Below are positions 16,316 to 24,640 of a stretch of DNA of 64,000 nt, piece by piece. The stretch lies in NCBI RefSeq assembly GCF_000021645.1, contig NC_011661.1, positions 94,723 to 158,722 on the forward strand. Direction: 5' to 3'. Numbering within the stretch: the first letter of the stretch is position 1; each line of letters opens with the position of its first letter. A program made the position numbers and the translations under genes. The notes beneath the pieces were generated by a model, which did not search any database, was not told the origin of the DNA, and was given only the letters and a program-made list of their open reading frames with translations. The DNA comes from Dictyoglomus turgidum DSM 6724. GTDB taxonomy: Bacteria; Dictyoglomota; Dictyoglomia; Dictyoglomales; Dictyoglomaceae.

Positions 16316-17012
16316 TAGGACTTACAATCCCATACTGGGAAAGACCATCAAGAGACCTTGGATAAGCTTTTATTGTAACATTTTCCCCTTCAGCTTTATA
16401 TTCTTTTACTATAAAAATTGTGTTTTCGGAAATCAAATTTTTTAACTTTTCCCTTCAGATAGTAAGCAACACCTTTCTTTCAGGACTCATATAAGAAAAG
16501 ATATCTAAGGAAAATAGGGAGTATTTTTCATTAAGTTTTTTGTAAATCCAGTAATATACATCTATACTCTCATCTTTATCGGAACATACCACATAATAGG
16601 GTAAAATATTTCTTCTTTTTTATCCCCCATAGTCCACACTTTAACATATATCCTTGCTCTCAAATCTCCTTCCCCATCACTTTTTATGAAAAATCCCGCT
16701 GGAATACTCCAAACTTTTGTGCCTAAGCTTACTGAATAACTCATATCCCTTGGATCAAATTCAAACACAAAATCCTTTCCCGCTCCCGTTCTAATATCCA
16801 TCTCCTCATCTTTATGTTGAGAGCCACGCAGTCCAGAATCACTTTCAAACATCCTTATTTGTATTCTCACCCTCCTATCATCCCAAAGAGGCTTTAAAAC
16901 TCCCCATATAGTATAATGATACCCCATTGGAAAAACCAAAAGCTATCTTTATAAGTTGAAGGGAAAGTAAAAGAATGAAAAATAAAGAATAAATAAATAG
17001 TTTATTTTTCAT
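16272..17012 (-). pseudogene. Broken gene for a secreted protein (at least three lesions)
   Basis: An ATG at 17012 with a strong GGGAGGAG site begins a signal peptide (KNKLFIYSLFFILLLSLQLI). The following domain, FPMGYHYTIWGVLKPLWDD through IFYPIMWYV, is in the +1 frame. A second shift at a CCC run moves to a frame reading YYVVCSDKDESIDVYYWIYK. That frame meets an in-frame TGA after KVLLTI, then continues VKEYKAEGENVTIKAYPRS to a TAG at 16272-16274 inside the third repeat unit. The mature protein would be about 220 residues with beta-rich character. I do not recognise a family. Confidence 0.7.
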
Positions 17013-17031
17013 AACTTCTCCTCCCATACAA

Positions 17032-17076
17032 GGGAAAGCAGAGAAGCAATTAAATAAGCTTTATCTCTGCTTTCCC
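17032..17076. terminator. 13-bp perfect hairpin between two broken secreted-protein genes
   Basis: GGGAAAGCAGAGA (17032-17044) pairs with TCTCTGCTTTCCC (17064-17076) around a 19-base A/T-rich loop. It lies right after the restored stop (17081) of the upstream gene and ends 20 bases before the next start codon. It may terminate the first gene or modulate translation of the second. Confidence 0.6.
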
Positions 17077-17080
17077 AGAC

Positions 17081-18034
17081 TTACATTATGTTATCTGCAC
17101 GTGTTCCATCATGTTTAATCAAACTTAAGGTGAAGCCATCTTGGCGATTATCTACTGCACCAGCCATAACTCCAGGTTGTGCCGATAAACATATACAGGT
17201 CCTTTTGAAAAAGAGGGAGTAAACTGTATATTCTGCCCATTACTTCTCATCCTTACTTCACCTTTAAAACCATTTTTTGAGTTTGGAACAACTACCATCC
17301 ATAACACCCATGCACCACTTACTGTCCTTCCACTATCATCTAAAATACATAAATCAAAACCATCAGGTGCATTATTTTGGGCACCACTTATCAATGCTTT
17401 ACCATCTTTTTGAGCATTTGTTACTATAACTGGAGTTGAGGATAGCCTTGGAAAAGATATATGTTGTCCATGGCTTGCTATTAAAACTCCGCCTATTACC
17501 TCTTGGGTTGGAGAGGGAACAAAGGCTATCCATTGAACCCATGCATTGGGCACTGCTCTTCCCTGATCATCGGTTAAATAAAGAAGAAAATTATCTTTTG
17601 CAAGATTAACTGCACAACTTGAAATTGCTTTACCATTAATTTGTGCCGATGTTATGACTATAGGATTATATGCTTGAGATTTGACAGCAACCCATTCATA
17701 AGCTTCAGTCATAGAAATAAAGCCATCACCATTTCTATCGGTTCTATTATCACTTGTTCCTCCTAAAAGAGCATTTCTCCATTCTCCAGCCCAGCCAAAT
17801 CTGTTAGTTTGGTTAGCATTAACCGAAGTAATAACAATTACTCCTTTTCTGCTTATATCATCTACCACTGCACCACTATAACAAGGATTAAAACTTGCAA
17901 TAATTACTTTCGCACCTTCTATTGGAAGCTTGTCCCTATGAGTTATTATCCCTTCTAAGGTAGCATAAGATAGCTGAGGCAAGAGGAAGCAAAAGAATCA
18001 TTAATATCAAGGAAAAACAAACTTTTTTAAGCAT
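17081..18034 (-). pseudogene. Frameshifted secreted caspase-like protein with repeated C-terminal units
   Basis: An ATG at 18034 with an AAAGGAG site starts a signal peptide (MLKKVCFSLILMILLLPLASA). The rest lies one frame over (17152-17982). Its first part has the caspase-like/C13-C14 Cys region, with VIIASFNPCYSGAVVDD followed by GVIVITSVNANQ. An EF-hand-like loop, DRNGDGFISMTEAYEW, comes next. Two tandem units of about 70 residues follow (INGKAISSCAVN..., KDGKALISGAQN...), each ending in GAWV-like plus WxxxVP. A second shift near 17190 would add a third, partial unit (PGVMAGAVDNRQDGF) and a stop at 17081-17083. The catalytic His is not visible. It is broken in this sequence unless recoding occurs. 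Confidence 0.65.
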
Positions 18035-18097
18035 TATTTTCTCCTTTCTAATTTTAAAATGAGGCACTTTTACATTATACAAATATTGAACAGAAAG

Positions 18098-18337
18098 TTA
18101 GATGAAGAAATTATTCTCTTTTATGAACATTTGGTAGAACCGATAAAACTTATTGGAACTATTATAACCCTTGCTGCAAGGAGGTTCTGCAGGAAAAGAG
18201 GGGTCAAGTGCTCAAATTGGAGCAGGGCTTGTCTCATTTTTTCAGACCTTTTTAAGTTTGATTATAGGGATAGGAAAAAACTTGTAAGAAGTTCTACTTC
18301 CATCCTTATTCTGATAAAGCCACCTTATCAACCATAG
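18098..18337 (+). pseudogene. Remnant of a ClC-family chloride channel/antiporter
   Basis: VEPIKLIGTIITLA, then in a second frame GGSAGKEGSSAQIGAGLVSFF, then back in the first frame SDLFKFDYRDRKKLV, together reconstruct the conserved GxxGxEGP...QIGA selectivity-filter region of ClC proteins. At least two compensating frameshifts are present. About 80 residues survive of the usual 400 or more, with no start or C-terminal half. Confidence 0.75.
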
Positions 18338-18350
18338 ATAGGGCAAGCTT

Positions 18351-19232
18351 TTAATTACGCTCTTTCTCACCTCTTACCATCCTAAAAATTAAGTAAACTA
18401 TAGCTACTCCAAAAACTATAAGAGACAAAACTTGGAGATTAAAATACGCAAGCAAAATAGCTAAGGCAAGGATAAATCTATAATAGGAAAAAACTTTTAA
18501 AGAGGCTTTTTTAACATAATTTAAAAGTAGATGAATAGTTAAGATACCTACAATAAAAGCTACAATTGCTCCCCAAAGTATCAAAGAAAGAGATCCCAAA
18601 TCTCCGCTTTTTATCACATGGAACAATTTAAAAAATACTGCACCACCTATTATAGGTAGGGAAAGATAAAAGGAAAATTTGGTAGCCTCATCCCTTTTTA
18701 ACCCTGTAAACATGCCTCCTGATATGGTAGAGCCCGATCTTGATACCCCTGGAAAAAGGGAAAGAACTTGCCAAAAACCTATAATAAGACCCCTTTTTAA
18801 ATTAAGATCTTTTATTTCAAGATTTTTCTTTGAGTATTTCTCAAGAAGTAAAAATATAATGCCAAAAGAAATTACTCCTATAAGGATTATCCAGATAGCA
18901 AAGGAATAAACTTGAGGCTGAGATATTTTTTCCACAAAAGGATCTAGAAAAACTCCTAGGATTCCTGCAGGCAAAGTAGCAAGTACAATAAGTCCCAATA
19001 TTCTTCTTTTTTCTCCTCCTTTAAATATACTTACTAAGAATTCCCACCAATCTTTTAGAAAATAAATGAGAACTGCCCAAAAAGTCCCAAGGTGAAGTCC
19101 CACATCAAAGGAAAGCCCAAAATCAGGAATCTTTACCAGATAAGGGATCAAAATAAGATGAGCAGTACTGCTTATGGGAAGAAACTCCGTAATTCCTTGC
19201 ACTATTCCTAAAATAATAACCCAAATATTCAT
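18351..19232 (-). CDS. uppP: Undecaprenyl-diphosphatase (BacA/UppP family)
   Basis: This polytopic membrane enzyme of 293 aa removes a phosphate from undecaprenyl diphosphate, so recycling the lipid carrier for peptidoglycan and O-antigen synthesis. Both catalytic signatures are present: QGITEFLPISSTAHL (residues 10-24, with the two Glu/Ser of the first motif) and FPGVSRSGSTISGG (about 160-173, the PGxSRSxxT motif with the essential Arg). AGGAGG lies seven bases before the ATG. It follows mnmE by 9 bases in the same operon, an order that puts it at the end of the rpmH block. Confidence 0.96.
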   Translation of the reverse strand: MNIWVIILGIVQGITEFLPISSTAHLILIPYLVKIPDFGLSFDVGLHLGTFWAVLIYFLKDWWEFLVSIFKGGEKRRILGLIVLATLPAGILGVFLDPFVEKISQPQVYSFAIWIILIGVISFGIIFLLLEKYSKKNLEIKDLNLKRGLIIGFWQVLSLFPGVSRSGSTISGGMFTGLKRDEATKFSFYLSLPIIGGAVFFKLFHVIKSGDLGSLSLILWGAIVAFIVGILTIHLLLNYVKKASLKVFSYYRFILALAILLAYFNLQVLSLIVFGVAIVYLIFRMVRGEKERN

Positions 19233-19241
19233 TTCTACCTC

Positions 19242-20609
19242 CTATTTCCCTACACAGAAATTTGCAAAAATTTTATCTGCTATATCCAAGGAAACCTCTT
19301 CCCCAAGAATCTCCCCAAAGGCTTTCTCCATATCGTATAAAATATCTCCGAGAATATCTAAACTCTGAGGAAGATTTATAAGAACACTTATACCTTCTTC
19401 ACAAAATTGATAAATCTCCTTTAATTTTTCCCTATGATATACATTTAAAAATATTCCATCTTCCAATTCTTGAGAGGAAATATGTCTCTCAATAGCTTTT
19501 TCAAGATCTTCTATCCCTATTCCCTCTTTTGCTGACACAAAGATCTTCTCTATATCCTCTGAAAAGACTGAAAGTTCTACCTTTTGAGGAAGATCTACTT
19601 TGTTTATAACAAGGATTATCTCTTTATTCTGATAACTTCTAATCTTCTCAAAAAGATTTATCTCTTCTTCGGAGATTTCACCACTTCCATCTACCACAAA
19701 AAGGATCAAGTTGGACTTTTCAAGAATTTTTTCGGTCTTTTCCATCCCCATTTTATCTAAGATATCCTTAGGTATGCCAAGTCCTGCAGTATCATAAATC
19801 TTAACAAGATGCCCTGAGGAAAGGTAAAGCTCGCCTTCTATATAATCCCTTGTAGTTCCAGGAATAGGAGTTACTATAGCTCTATCTTCCTTCATTAATG
19901 CATTAAAAAGACTTGACTTTCCAACATTTGGTCTTCCTACTAATATAACTCTATATCCTCCTTTAATCCAATCTCCTCTTTCTGCCTTTTCCAAAAGATA
20001 AGAAACCTCTCTTTTTATCTCTTCAAGCCTCCTTAACCAATCTTCCCTTTCTCTTTCTTCTACATCTTCAGGAAAATCCATAGAAGCTTCCAAATATATT
20101 CTCAAATGCTCTACTTTAGATTTCAATTCTCTCAGGCTTTTTGATACTTCACCTTTTAATTTTGATAATGCTCTTTTCAAGGCAGTTTTGCTTTCCGCTC
20201 TTATAATCTCGTTTATACTTTCTGCCTGCAGAAGATCAATTTTTCCATTCAAGAAAGCCCTTTTTGTAAACTCTCCTCTTTCTGCAATCCTTGCTCCTTC
20301 CTCCACAAGAATCTTCAAAATTTCTTCAAGAATAATAGGACTCCCATGGGTAAAAATCTCCACCATGTTTTCACCAGTATAGGAGTTAGGTGCTTTATAA
20401 ATTGCTACAAGCACCTCATCTATAATCTCATCTTTGTAGATTATATTTCCATAATGAAGAGTATGGGATGAAACTTTTTCAAGATCTTTATTTCTCCTTG
20501 GGCTAAAAACTCTTTTAACAATGTTTATTACATTGGGTCCACTTAACCTTATAACACCTATAGCGCTAAAACCAAGAGGGGTTGCTATAGCAACAATATC
20601 ATCCTTCAT
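19242..20609 (-). CDS. mnmE: tRNA modification GTPase MnmE (TrmE)
   Basis: With MnmG it makes 5-carboxymethylaminomethyluridine at tRNA wobble position 34. The 455-aa protein has the N-terminal formyl-THF-binding domain (residues 1-118), a helical domain, and an inserted G domain: GRPNVGKS 225-232, TTRD near 252-255, DTAG 273-276 and NKVD near 345. It ends in FCVGK, the C(I/V)GK tail with the functional Cys. The start overlaps the jag gene by 11 bases. It sits in the widely conserved rpmH-rnpA-yidC-jag-mnmE order. Confidence 0.97.
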   Translation of the reverse strand: MKDDIVAIATPLGFSAIGVIRLSGPNVINIVKRVFSPRRNKDLEKVSSHTLHYGNIIYKDEIIDEVLVAIYKAPNSYTGENMVEIFTHGSPIILEEILKILVEEGARIAERGEFTKRAFLNGKIDLLQAESINEIIRAESKTALKRALSKLKGEVSKSLRELKSKVEHLRIYLEASMDFPEDVEEREREDWLRRLEEIKREVSYLLEKAERGDWIKGGYRVILVGRPNVGKSSLFNALMKEDRAIVTPIPGTTRDYIEGELYLSSGHLVKIYDTAGLGIPKDILDKMGMEKTEKILEKSNLILFVVDGSGEISEEEINLFEKIRSYQNKEIILVINKVDLPQKVELSVFSEDIEKIFVSAKEGIGIEDLEKAIERHISSQELEDGIFLNVYHREKLKEIYQFCEEGISVLINLPQSLDILGDILYDMEKAFGEILGEEVSLDIADKIFANFCVGK

Positions 20610-21222
20610 TTTTCCTAGGAGCTATAACTACCCTTCTTTCTGGTTCTTCCCCAATGCTATAAGTAATCACATCAGGATCATTTTGCAGAGTTATATGAAT
20701 AATCCTTCTTTCCCTTGAACTCATAGGCTTTAAATGAAATTCCTTCTTCTCCTTTTTAACCTTTTCCGCAATCTTTTTAGCAAGATTAGAAAGGTATTTC
20801 TCTTTTCTTTCTCTGTAATGATCCACATCAAGGGTTATGGTTTCCGTAATTTGATTTTTAGCAGCAAAAAGTCTGAGTATAAATTCAAGAGATGATAGGG
20901 TTCTACCTCCAGGTCCAATTAATTCTCCTAAATTTTCTCCCTCTAAACTTATCTTAATATGTCCTTCTTCTTTTATCACTCTAATCCTTGCTCTTAAATT
21001 TAGTCTCCAAAGCAGTTCTTTTAGAAAATTTCTTAATGCATCTTCTGGGTTCTTCCTTATCCATGCTAAAACCCTAAAGGGTCTTGCACCTATCCCCAGA
21101 ATGCCTTCTTTCCCATATTCCAAAACCTTATACTCAATCTTATCAAGAGGAACCTCCAAAACAGCTTTTGCCTTGAGAAGAGCCTCCTCTAAGGTCTTTC
21201 CCTCAGTTTCTATCTCCTTCAT
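20599..21222 (-). CDS. jag: RNA-binding protein Jag/KhpB (SpoIIIJ-associated)
   Basis: This 207-aa protein has three domains in order: Jag-N (residues 1-50, KEIETEGKTLEEALLKA), a KH-like domain (about 65-140, with IGPGGRTLSSLEFIL) and R3H (about 150-205, with the Arg/His core in SSRERRIIHITL). Jag binds RNA and influences cell elongation and division with KhpA in Gram-positive bacteria. The start follows yidC by 5 bases. Only the conserved position and domains are visible here; no partner KhpA gene is in the window. Confidence 0.95.
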   Translation of the reverse strand: MKEIETEGKTLEEALLKAKAVLEVPLDKIEYKVLEYGKEGILGIGARPFRVLAWIRKNPEDALRNFLKELLWRLNLRARIRVIKEEGHIKISLEGENLGELIGPGGRTLSSLEFILRLFAAKNQITETITLDVDHYRERKEKYLSNLAKKIAEKVKKEKKEFHLKPMSSRERRIIHITLQNDPDVITYSIGEEPERRVVIAPRKNEG

Positions 21223-21227
21223 AATTA

Positions 21228-21857
21228 TTAGCCTCCCCTATGGAGTCTAAAAACCACTACTTGCTGCAATAATTGGAATAAACTTGATACTAACCAATAG
21301 AGCATAACTCCTGCTGGTACTTTATAAAGCAAGAACATACCTGTGAAGAGTAAAGTTGTAAATATATTCATGATTCTTTGCTGGTTTTTCTGTTCCGGAG
21401 CTGCGGATAAGGATGAAAGTTCTCCTGAAAAATAAGTGACAATTGCCATAATGATTAGCAGAATATAGTCAGGCTTTGTTAAGTCAGAGATCCACAGGAA
21501 TTGAGGAGTAACTGCATATTTGTAATGGAGTAATAACTGATAAAGGGCAATCAATATAGGGAATTGAATTAGCAAAGGAAGACAGCCCATCATAGGATTA
21601 ATCTTATATTGTTGATATAGAAGCATTATCTGTTTATTCATCTCTTGAGGATCATCTTTAAATTTCTCCTGAATCTTTTTTATCTCTGGCTGAATTTTTT
21701 GTTGCATAAAAAGACTCTTTAATTGGGCATGAGTCAATGGGTAAAGAATGATTCTTACAAGAATAACAAGAAAAATAATTGCAAGTCCATAATTTCCTGT
21801 TAATTTATAAAAAAGTTCTAAAATATATCCAAGTCCGTTAGCAAGGGCATTTATCAT
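21228..21857 (-). CDS. yidC: Membrane protein insertase YidC/Oxa1
   Basis: This 209-aa short-form YidC has five predicted membrane segments and lacks the large periplasmic domain of proteobacterial YidC. Conserved features are the YPLTHAQLKS motif after TM1, the cytoplasmic helical hairpin (KIQPEIKKIQEKFKDDPQEMNKQ), and MMGCLPLLIQFPI in the next helix with the Pro-rich bend. The substrate-groove Arg lies near residue 35 (LVILVRIILYP). No lipobox is visible, unlike Bacillus SpoIIIJ. It abuts yidD with a single-base junction. Confidence 0.96.
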   Translation of the reverse strand: MINALANGLGYILELFYKLTGNYGLAIIFLVILVRIILYPLTHAQLKSLFMQQKIQPEIKKIQEKFKDDPQEMNKQIMLLYQQYKINPMMGCLPLLIQFPILIALYQLLLHYKYAVTPQFLWISDLTKPDYILLIIMAIVTYFSGELSSLSAAPEQKNQQRIMNIFTTLLFTGMFLLYKVPAGVMLYWLVSSLFQLLQQVVVFRLHRGG

Positions 21858-22142
21858 TTATTTTTTCCTCCTTTTTAATTTCAATTTTAAAAATTCTTCT
21901 TTTGTAGGTACAGGATCGTATCCCCCAGGATTAAAGGGATGACATCTTAATATCCTCTTTATAGCAAGAATTCCTCCATCAATAGGACCAAACCTCTCTA
22001 TAGCCTCCATGGCATATGTGGAACAGGTAGGATAGAATCTACAGCTTCTTGGAAGAACAGGGGAAATAAACTTTTTATAAAACTTTATGAGGATAATTAA
22101 CAAATTCTTGATCATTTCTTTAAAATTCCAGCCTTTTCCCAT
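21858..22142 (-). CDS. yidD: Membrane protein insertion efficiency factor YidD
   Basis: This 94-aa protein shows the YidD core: [23 protein letters not shown], with two Cys and the PTCSxYAxEA motif, followed by [17 protein letters not shown]. An amphipathic N-terminal helix attaches it to the membrane. It overlaps rnpA by about 30 bases, so the start may lie slightly downstream; an internal ATG ([16 protein letters not shown]) fits the family N-terminus better. It works with YidC in inserting membrane proteins. Confidence 0.94.
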   Translation of the reverse strand: MGKGWNFKEMIKNLLIILIKFYKKFISPVLPRSCRFYPTCSTYAMEAIERFGPIDGGILAIKRILRCHPFNPGGYDPVPTKEEFLKLKLKRRKK

Positions 22143-22471
22143 ATCTTAATAAGCATTTCCTTAACTTTATGGAAATCAAGATTCTTTATGTTTTCTCCTG
22201 GTTTCACTATTACAAGCATTTCTATATCTTCTTTCAAATAAGGTCTGTGAAGTCTATATACCTCTCTTATGAGCCTTTTTATTTTGTTCCTTACTACAGC
22301 CTTTCCAACCTTTTTGTTTACACTTATACCAATACGTCTTTTTTCTGCTCCCTTTCTGATATAGACCACAAAATTCTTAGAGAGGGAATAGGGCTTTCCC
22401 TCCCTTAAGATACGTAGAAAATCTTCTTGCTTTTTTAACCTTTCTTCCTTAGGAAAAAAATAAAGTCCCAA
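22112..22471 (-). CDS. rnpA: Ribonuclease P protein component
   Basis: This basic 119-aa protein assists RNase P RNA in tRNA 5' maturation. The RNR motif region reads [19 protein letters not shown] (residues about 56-74), and the N-terminal [13 protein letters not shown] pattern is typical. The only start compatible with the full N-terminus is a TTG at 22469-22471, directly after the rpmH stop codon with no gap, implying translational coupling. It overlaps yidD downstream. Confidence 0.95.
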   Translation of the reverse strand: MGLYFFPKEERLKKQEDFLRILREGKPYSLSKNFVVYIRKGAEKRRIGISVNKKVGKAVVRNKIKRLIREVYRLHRPYLKEDIEMLVIVKPGENIKNLDFHKVKEMLIKIWEKAGILKK

Positions 22472-22606
22472 TTATACAGTAAGTCTCTTTCTTCCCTTTG
22501 CTCTTCTTCTTTTGATAACCCTTCTTCCACCTGGTGTCCTCATACGGGCAAGAAATCCATGAACTCTTTTTCTGTGATGCTTTTTAGGCTGATAAGTCCT
22601 TTTCAT
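22472..22606 (-). CDS. rpmH: 50S ribosomal protein L34
   Basis: This 44-aa, highly basic protein reads [20 protein letters not shown] then [19 protein letters not shown], the invariant L34 pattern. The start (22604-22606) heads the rpmH-rnpA-yidD-yidC-jag-mnmE-uppP operon. A plausible promoter lies 40-75 bases upstream (TTGTTA, 18 bases, TAAAAT on the minus strand). dnaA, which adjoins rpmH in many genomes, is not here. Confidence 0.97.
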   Translation of the reverse strand: MKRTYQPKKHHRKRVHGFLARMRTPGGRRVIKRRRAKGRKRLTV

Positions 22607-22685
22607 TTCTTACCCTCTCCCTTTCTTCAGCATTTACCAAATTTTAATAAATACAAAGTAATACTAACAAAAAAGTGTTTTATCG

Positions 22686-23870
22686 TCAAGGTAAGAACTC
22701 TGGAATATAGACTTTTCCACCCTTTATAATTTTTAAGTTTTCGGGAAGAGAATTTAAACCATTCAAAACTCTTTTTCTTATGGAGTCAATCTCTTCAAAA
22801 TCTCTAACTATTTGTCCCTCCTTGATAAGAGGCTTTAAAAGTGGTTTTTTTTCAGGAAGTAGTTCTGAGTTAAAAAGCCTTATAGTATCATTAAAACCAT
22901 TACCTCTCTGCACCTGTTTCGCTCCAGGCATATTACCTGCCTTAGCCACAGGATTACCATCCACTTCCACAATTTTCAATGCAAAATCAATAACAGGTGC
23001 ATTAGCAACCCTTGTGCCTACTCCAAAAGCATCGGCATACTCATAAAATTTTTCTACTTCATACTCATCAAGTCCACCGCTTAAAAAAATCTGTATGTTT
23101 GGATAACCTCTTCTCGCAAATTCCCATTTTATATCCTTTATAAGGTATGCATAATCTTTACTATCTATTCTTACACCTGCAAGTTTTTCTTTCAATACCT
23201 CTAAAGCATTTAATGCTCCTACTGTTGGAGAACCATAAGTATCAATTAAAGCAATCCTTGGAATTTTAGGATCCACATACTGATCAAAAGCTAAAAATGC
23301 CTCTTTTTCATCTCCTATTATAAGAATTAAGGCATGAGGCATAGTTCCTACAGGGGTCTTGAAGATATACTTAGCCCCAAGAACATTTGAAACCCCATCA
23401 AAACCAGATACATAGGTACAATATTCAACTACAGGAGATAAGAAGGGATGTTGTCTTCGGGTACCAAAACTGTAAATTTTTTTATCCTTTGCAGCTATTC
23501 TTACCCTTGCAGATTTCGTCGCGATGCCTGACATGAAAGAGAGAAAACCAAGAATAGTGGTCTCATATCTTGCAAAGTCTTTGTATTTCCCCCTTATCTG
23601 TAATACTGGTTCATAGGGGAAAAATATCTCTCCCTCATCCATGGCATAAACATCCACAGGAAGTCCTTCTAAAAGTTTTGCTACCTCATAAATCCCAAGC
23701 AAAACTCCAAATTGGTAGTTCTCATCAGGAAAACTTTTGGTAAAAAGTTCCATTACCACATTGGGGTTTTTTCCTATACCCTCAAGAACTTCTTCTGTCC
23801 TTAAAAAATATGCGTCAGTATTTAATCCGCTTTTTATTTCTTCTGGTTTTGCAATAAGAAATTCTTTCAA
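22686..23870 (-). CDS. pncB: Nicotinate phosphoribosyltransferase
   Basis: This 394-aa enzyme makes nicotinate mononucleotide from nicotinate and PRPP, the first committed step of Preiss-Handler NAD salvage. The conserved blocks are FGTRRQHPF (residues about 136-144, phosphate site), GFDGVSNVLGAKYI, VGTMPHALI (about 175-183) and IFLSGGLDEYEV in the C-terminal barrel. The start is a TTG at 23868-23870 preceded by GGGAGGAG. It begins 4 bases after the amidohydrolase gene, which likely supplies nicotinate. Confidence 0.93.
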   Translation of the reverse strand: MKEFLIAKPEEIKSGLNTDAYFLRTEEVLEGIGKNPNVVMELFTKSFPDENYQFGVLLGIYEVAKLLEGLPVDVYAMDEGEIFFPYEPVLQIRGKYKDFARYETTILGFLSFMSGIATKSARVRIAAKDKKIYSFGTRRQHPFLSPVVEYCTYVSGFDGVSNVLGAKYIFKTPVGTMPHALILIIGDEKEAFLAFDQYVDPKIPRIALIDTYGSPTVGALNALEVLKEKLAGVRIDSKDYAYLIKDIKWEFARRGYPNIQIFLSGGLDEYEVEKFYEYADAFGVGTRVANAPVIDFALKIVEVDGNPVAKAGNMPGAKQVQRGNGFNDTIRLFNSELLPEKKPLLKPLIKEGQIVRDFEEIDSIRKRVLNGLNSLPENLKIIKGGKVYIPEFLP

Positions 23871-23874
23871 TTTT

Positions 23875-24417
23875 CTACTCCTCCCATCTTTCTAATAATT
23901 CATAAGTAGTATATATTTTAGCATTATGGATTTCTTTCATATATTTTAAGGCTCTTTCATGCTCTTCAGGGACAAAAGAAGCAGTAGCATCAGAGATTAC
24001 TATAATGTCAAACCCTCTAAAAAAGGCATCTGCTGAGTTATGAAGTACACAAATATGAGTACTTGTACCTGTTAATATCACTGTATCTACATTTAAACCT
24101 CTGAGGAGATCTTCAAGCTCAGTTTTATAAAATCCACTATATACTTTCTTTTTGATTATATAATCATCCTTTTGAGGGGCAAGCTCTGGAATAATCTCAG
24201 AGCCTTTATCTCCATCCATGGCATGTTTTCCCCAAAGAGAAAGCTCTTTATCTTCCTCTGTATGAGCGTCTCGCAAATATATAACTGGAACTTTTTTTTC
24301 ATGAGCCTTGTCAATAAGAAGTTTTATATTGGGAACAATCTCTTGAACATAAGGATTACCAAACTTACCTGTTACAAAATCAACCACCATATCTACAATT
24401 ATTAATGCGGGACGCAT
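23875..24417 (-). CDS. pncA: Isochorismatase-fold hydrolase, probable nicotinamidase
   Basis: This 180-aa cysteine hydrolase has the catalytic Asp in ALIIVDMVVDF (D9), a Lys near residue 90 (IIKKKVYSGF) and the nucleophile Cys in TGTSTHICVLHNSAD (C123). The pairing with pncB supports nicotinamide deamidation, although isochorismatase-like relatives act on other substrates. The longer frame to 24480 is rejected: GGGAGGTGG lies just before the ATG at 24415-24417, and the family N-terminus begins there. Confidence 0.85.
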   Translation of the reverse strand: MRPALIIVDMVVDFVTGKFGNPYVQEIVPNIKLLIDKAHEKKVPVIYLRDAHTEEDKELSLWGKHAMDGDKGSEIIPELAPQKDDYIIKKKVYSGFYKTELEDLLRGLNVDTVILTGTSTHICVLHNSADAFFRGFDIIVISDATASFVPEEHERALKYMKEIHNAKIYTTYELLERWEE

Positions 24418-24468
24418 CTTACCACCTCCCCAAAATCCCACCATTTCGCTACTATTATAGCAAATAAT

Positions 24469-24493
24469 AAGGGATGGCATAAAGCCATCCCTT
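24469..24493 (-). terminator. Hairpin after the 25-aa membrane peptide gene
   Basis: AAGGGATGGC (24469-24478) pairs with GCCATCCCTT (24484-24493), a 10-bp stem with a 5-base loop, 32 bases after the stop of the small gene at 24526. On the minus strand ATTATTTGC follows, a weak U-tract. It separates the small gene from pncA. Confidence 0.65.
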
Positions 24494-24525
24494 CACTTCA
24501 AATTCCATAGAAAAACTTACTAAAA

Positions 24526-24603
24526 TTACTTCTTGCCTTTTGTGAAATACCAGATTAAGAGAATAATAACGATTACTATTAATATCCACCAATACCATGC
24601 CAT
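24526..24603 (-). CDS. 25-aa single-span membrane peptide
   Basis: This short frame encodes MAWYWWILIVIVIILLIWYF followed by TKGKK. It is one very hydrophobic helix with an aromatic N-terminus and a basic C-terminal tail, giving an inside-out topology signal. AAGGGGGG lies nine bases before the ATG, and a hairpin follows. The strong ribosome site and tight packaging argue that it is expressed. Function is unknown; it may be a small regulator of a membrane complex or a toxin-like peptide. Confidence 0.65.
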   Translation of the reverse strand: MAWYWWILIVIVIILLIWYFTKGKK

Positions 24604-24640
24604 TTTATATCCCCCCTTTCCCAAAAATTATGCTCTAATT

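Noticed and set aside
18059-18337. The 92-codon frame as an intact novel gene
   Set aside because: It combines ClC motifs with out-of-frame segments; the missing GxxGxEG motif sits in the neighbouring frame, so it is a frameshifted remnant.
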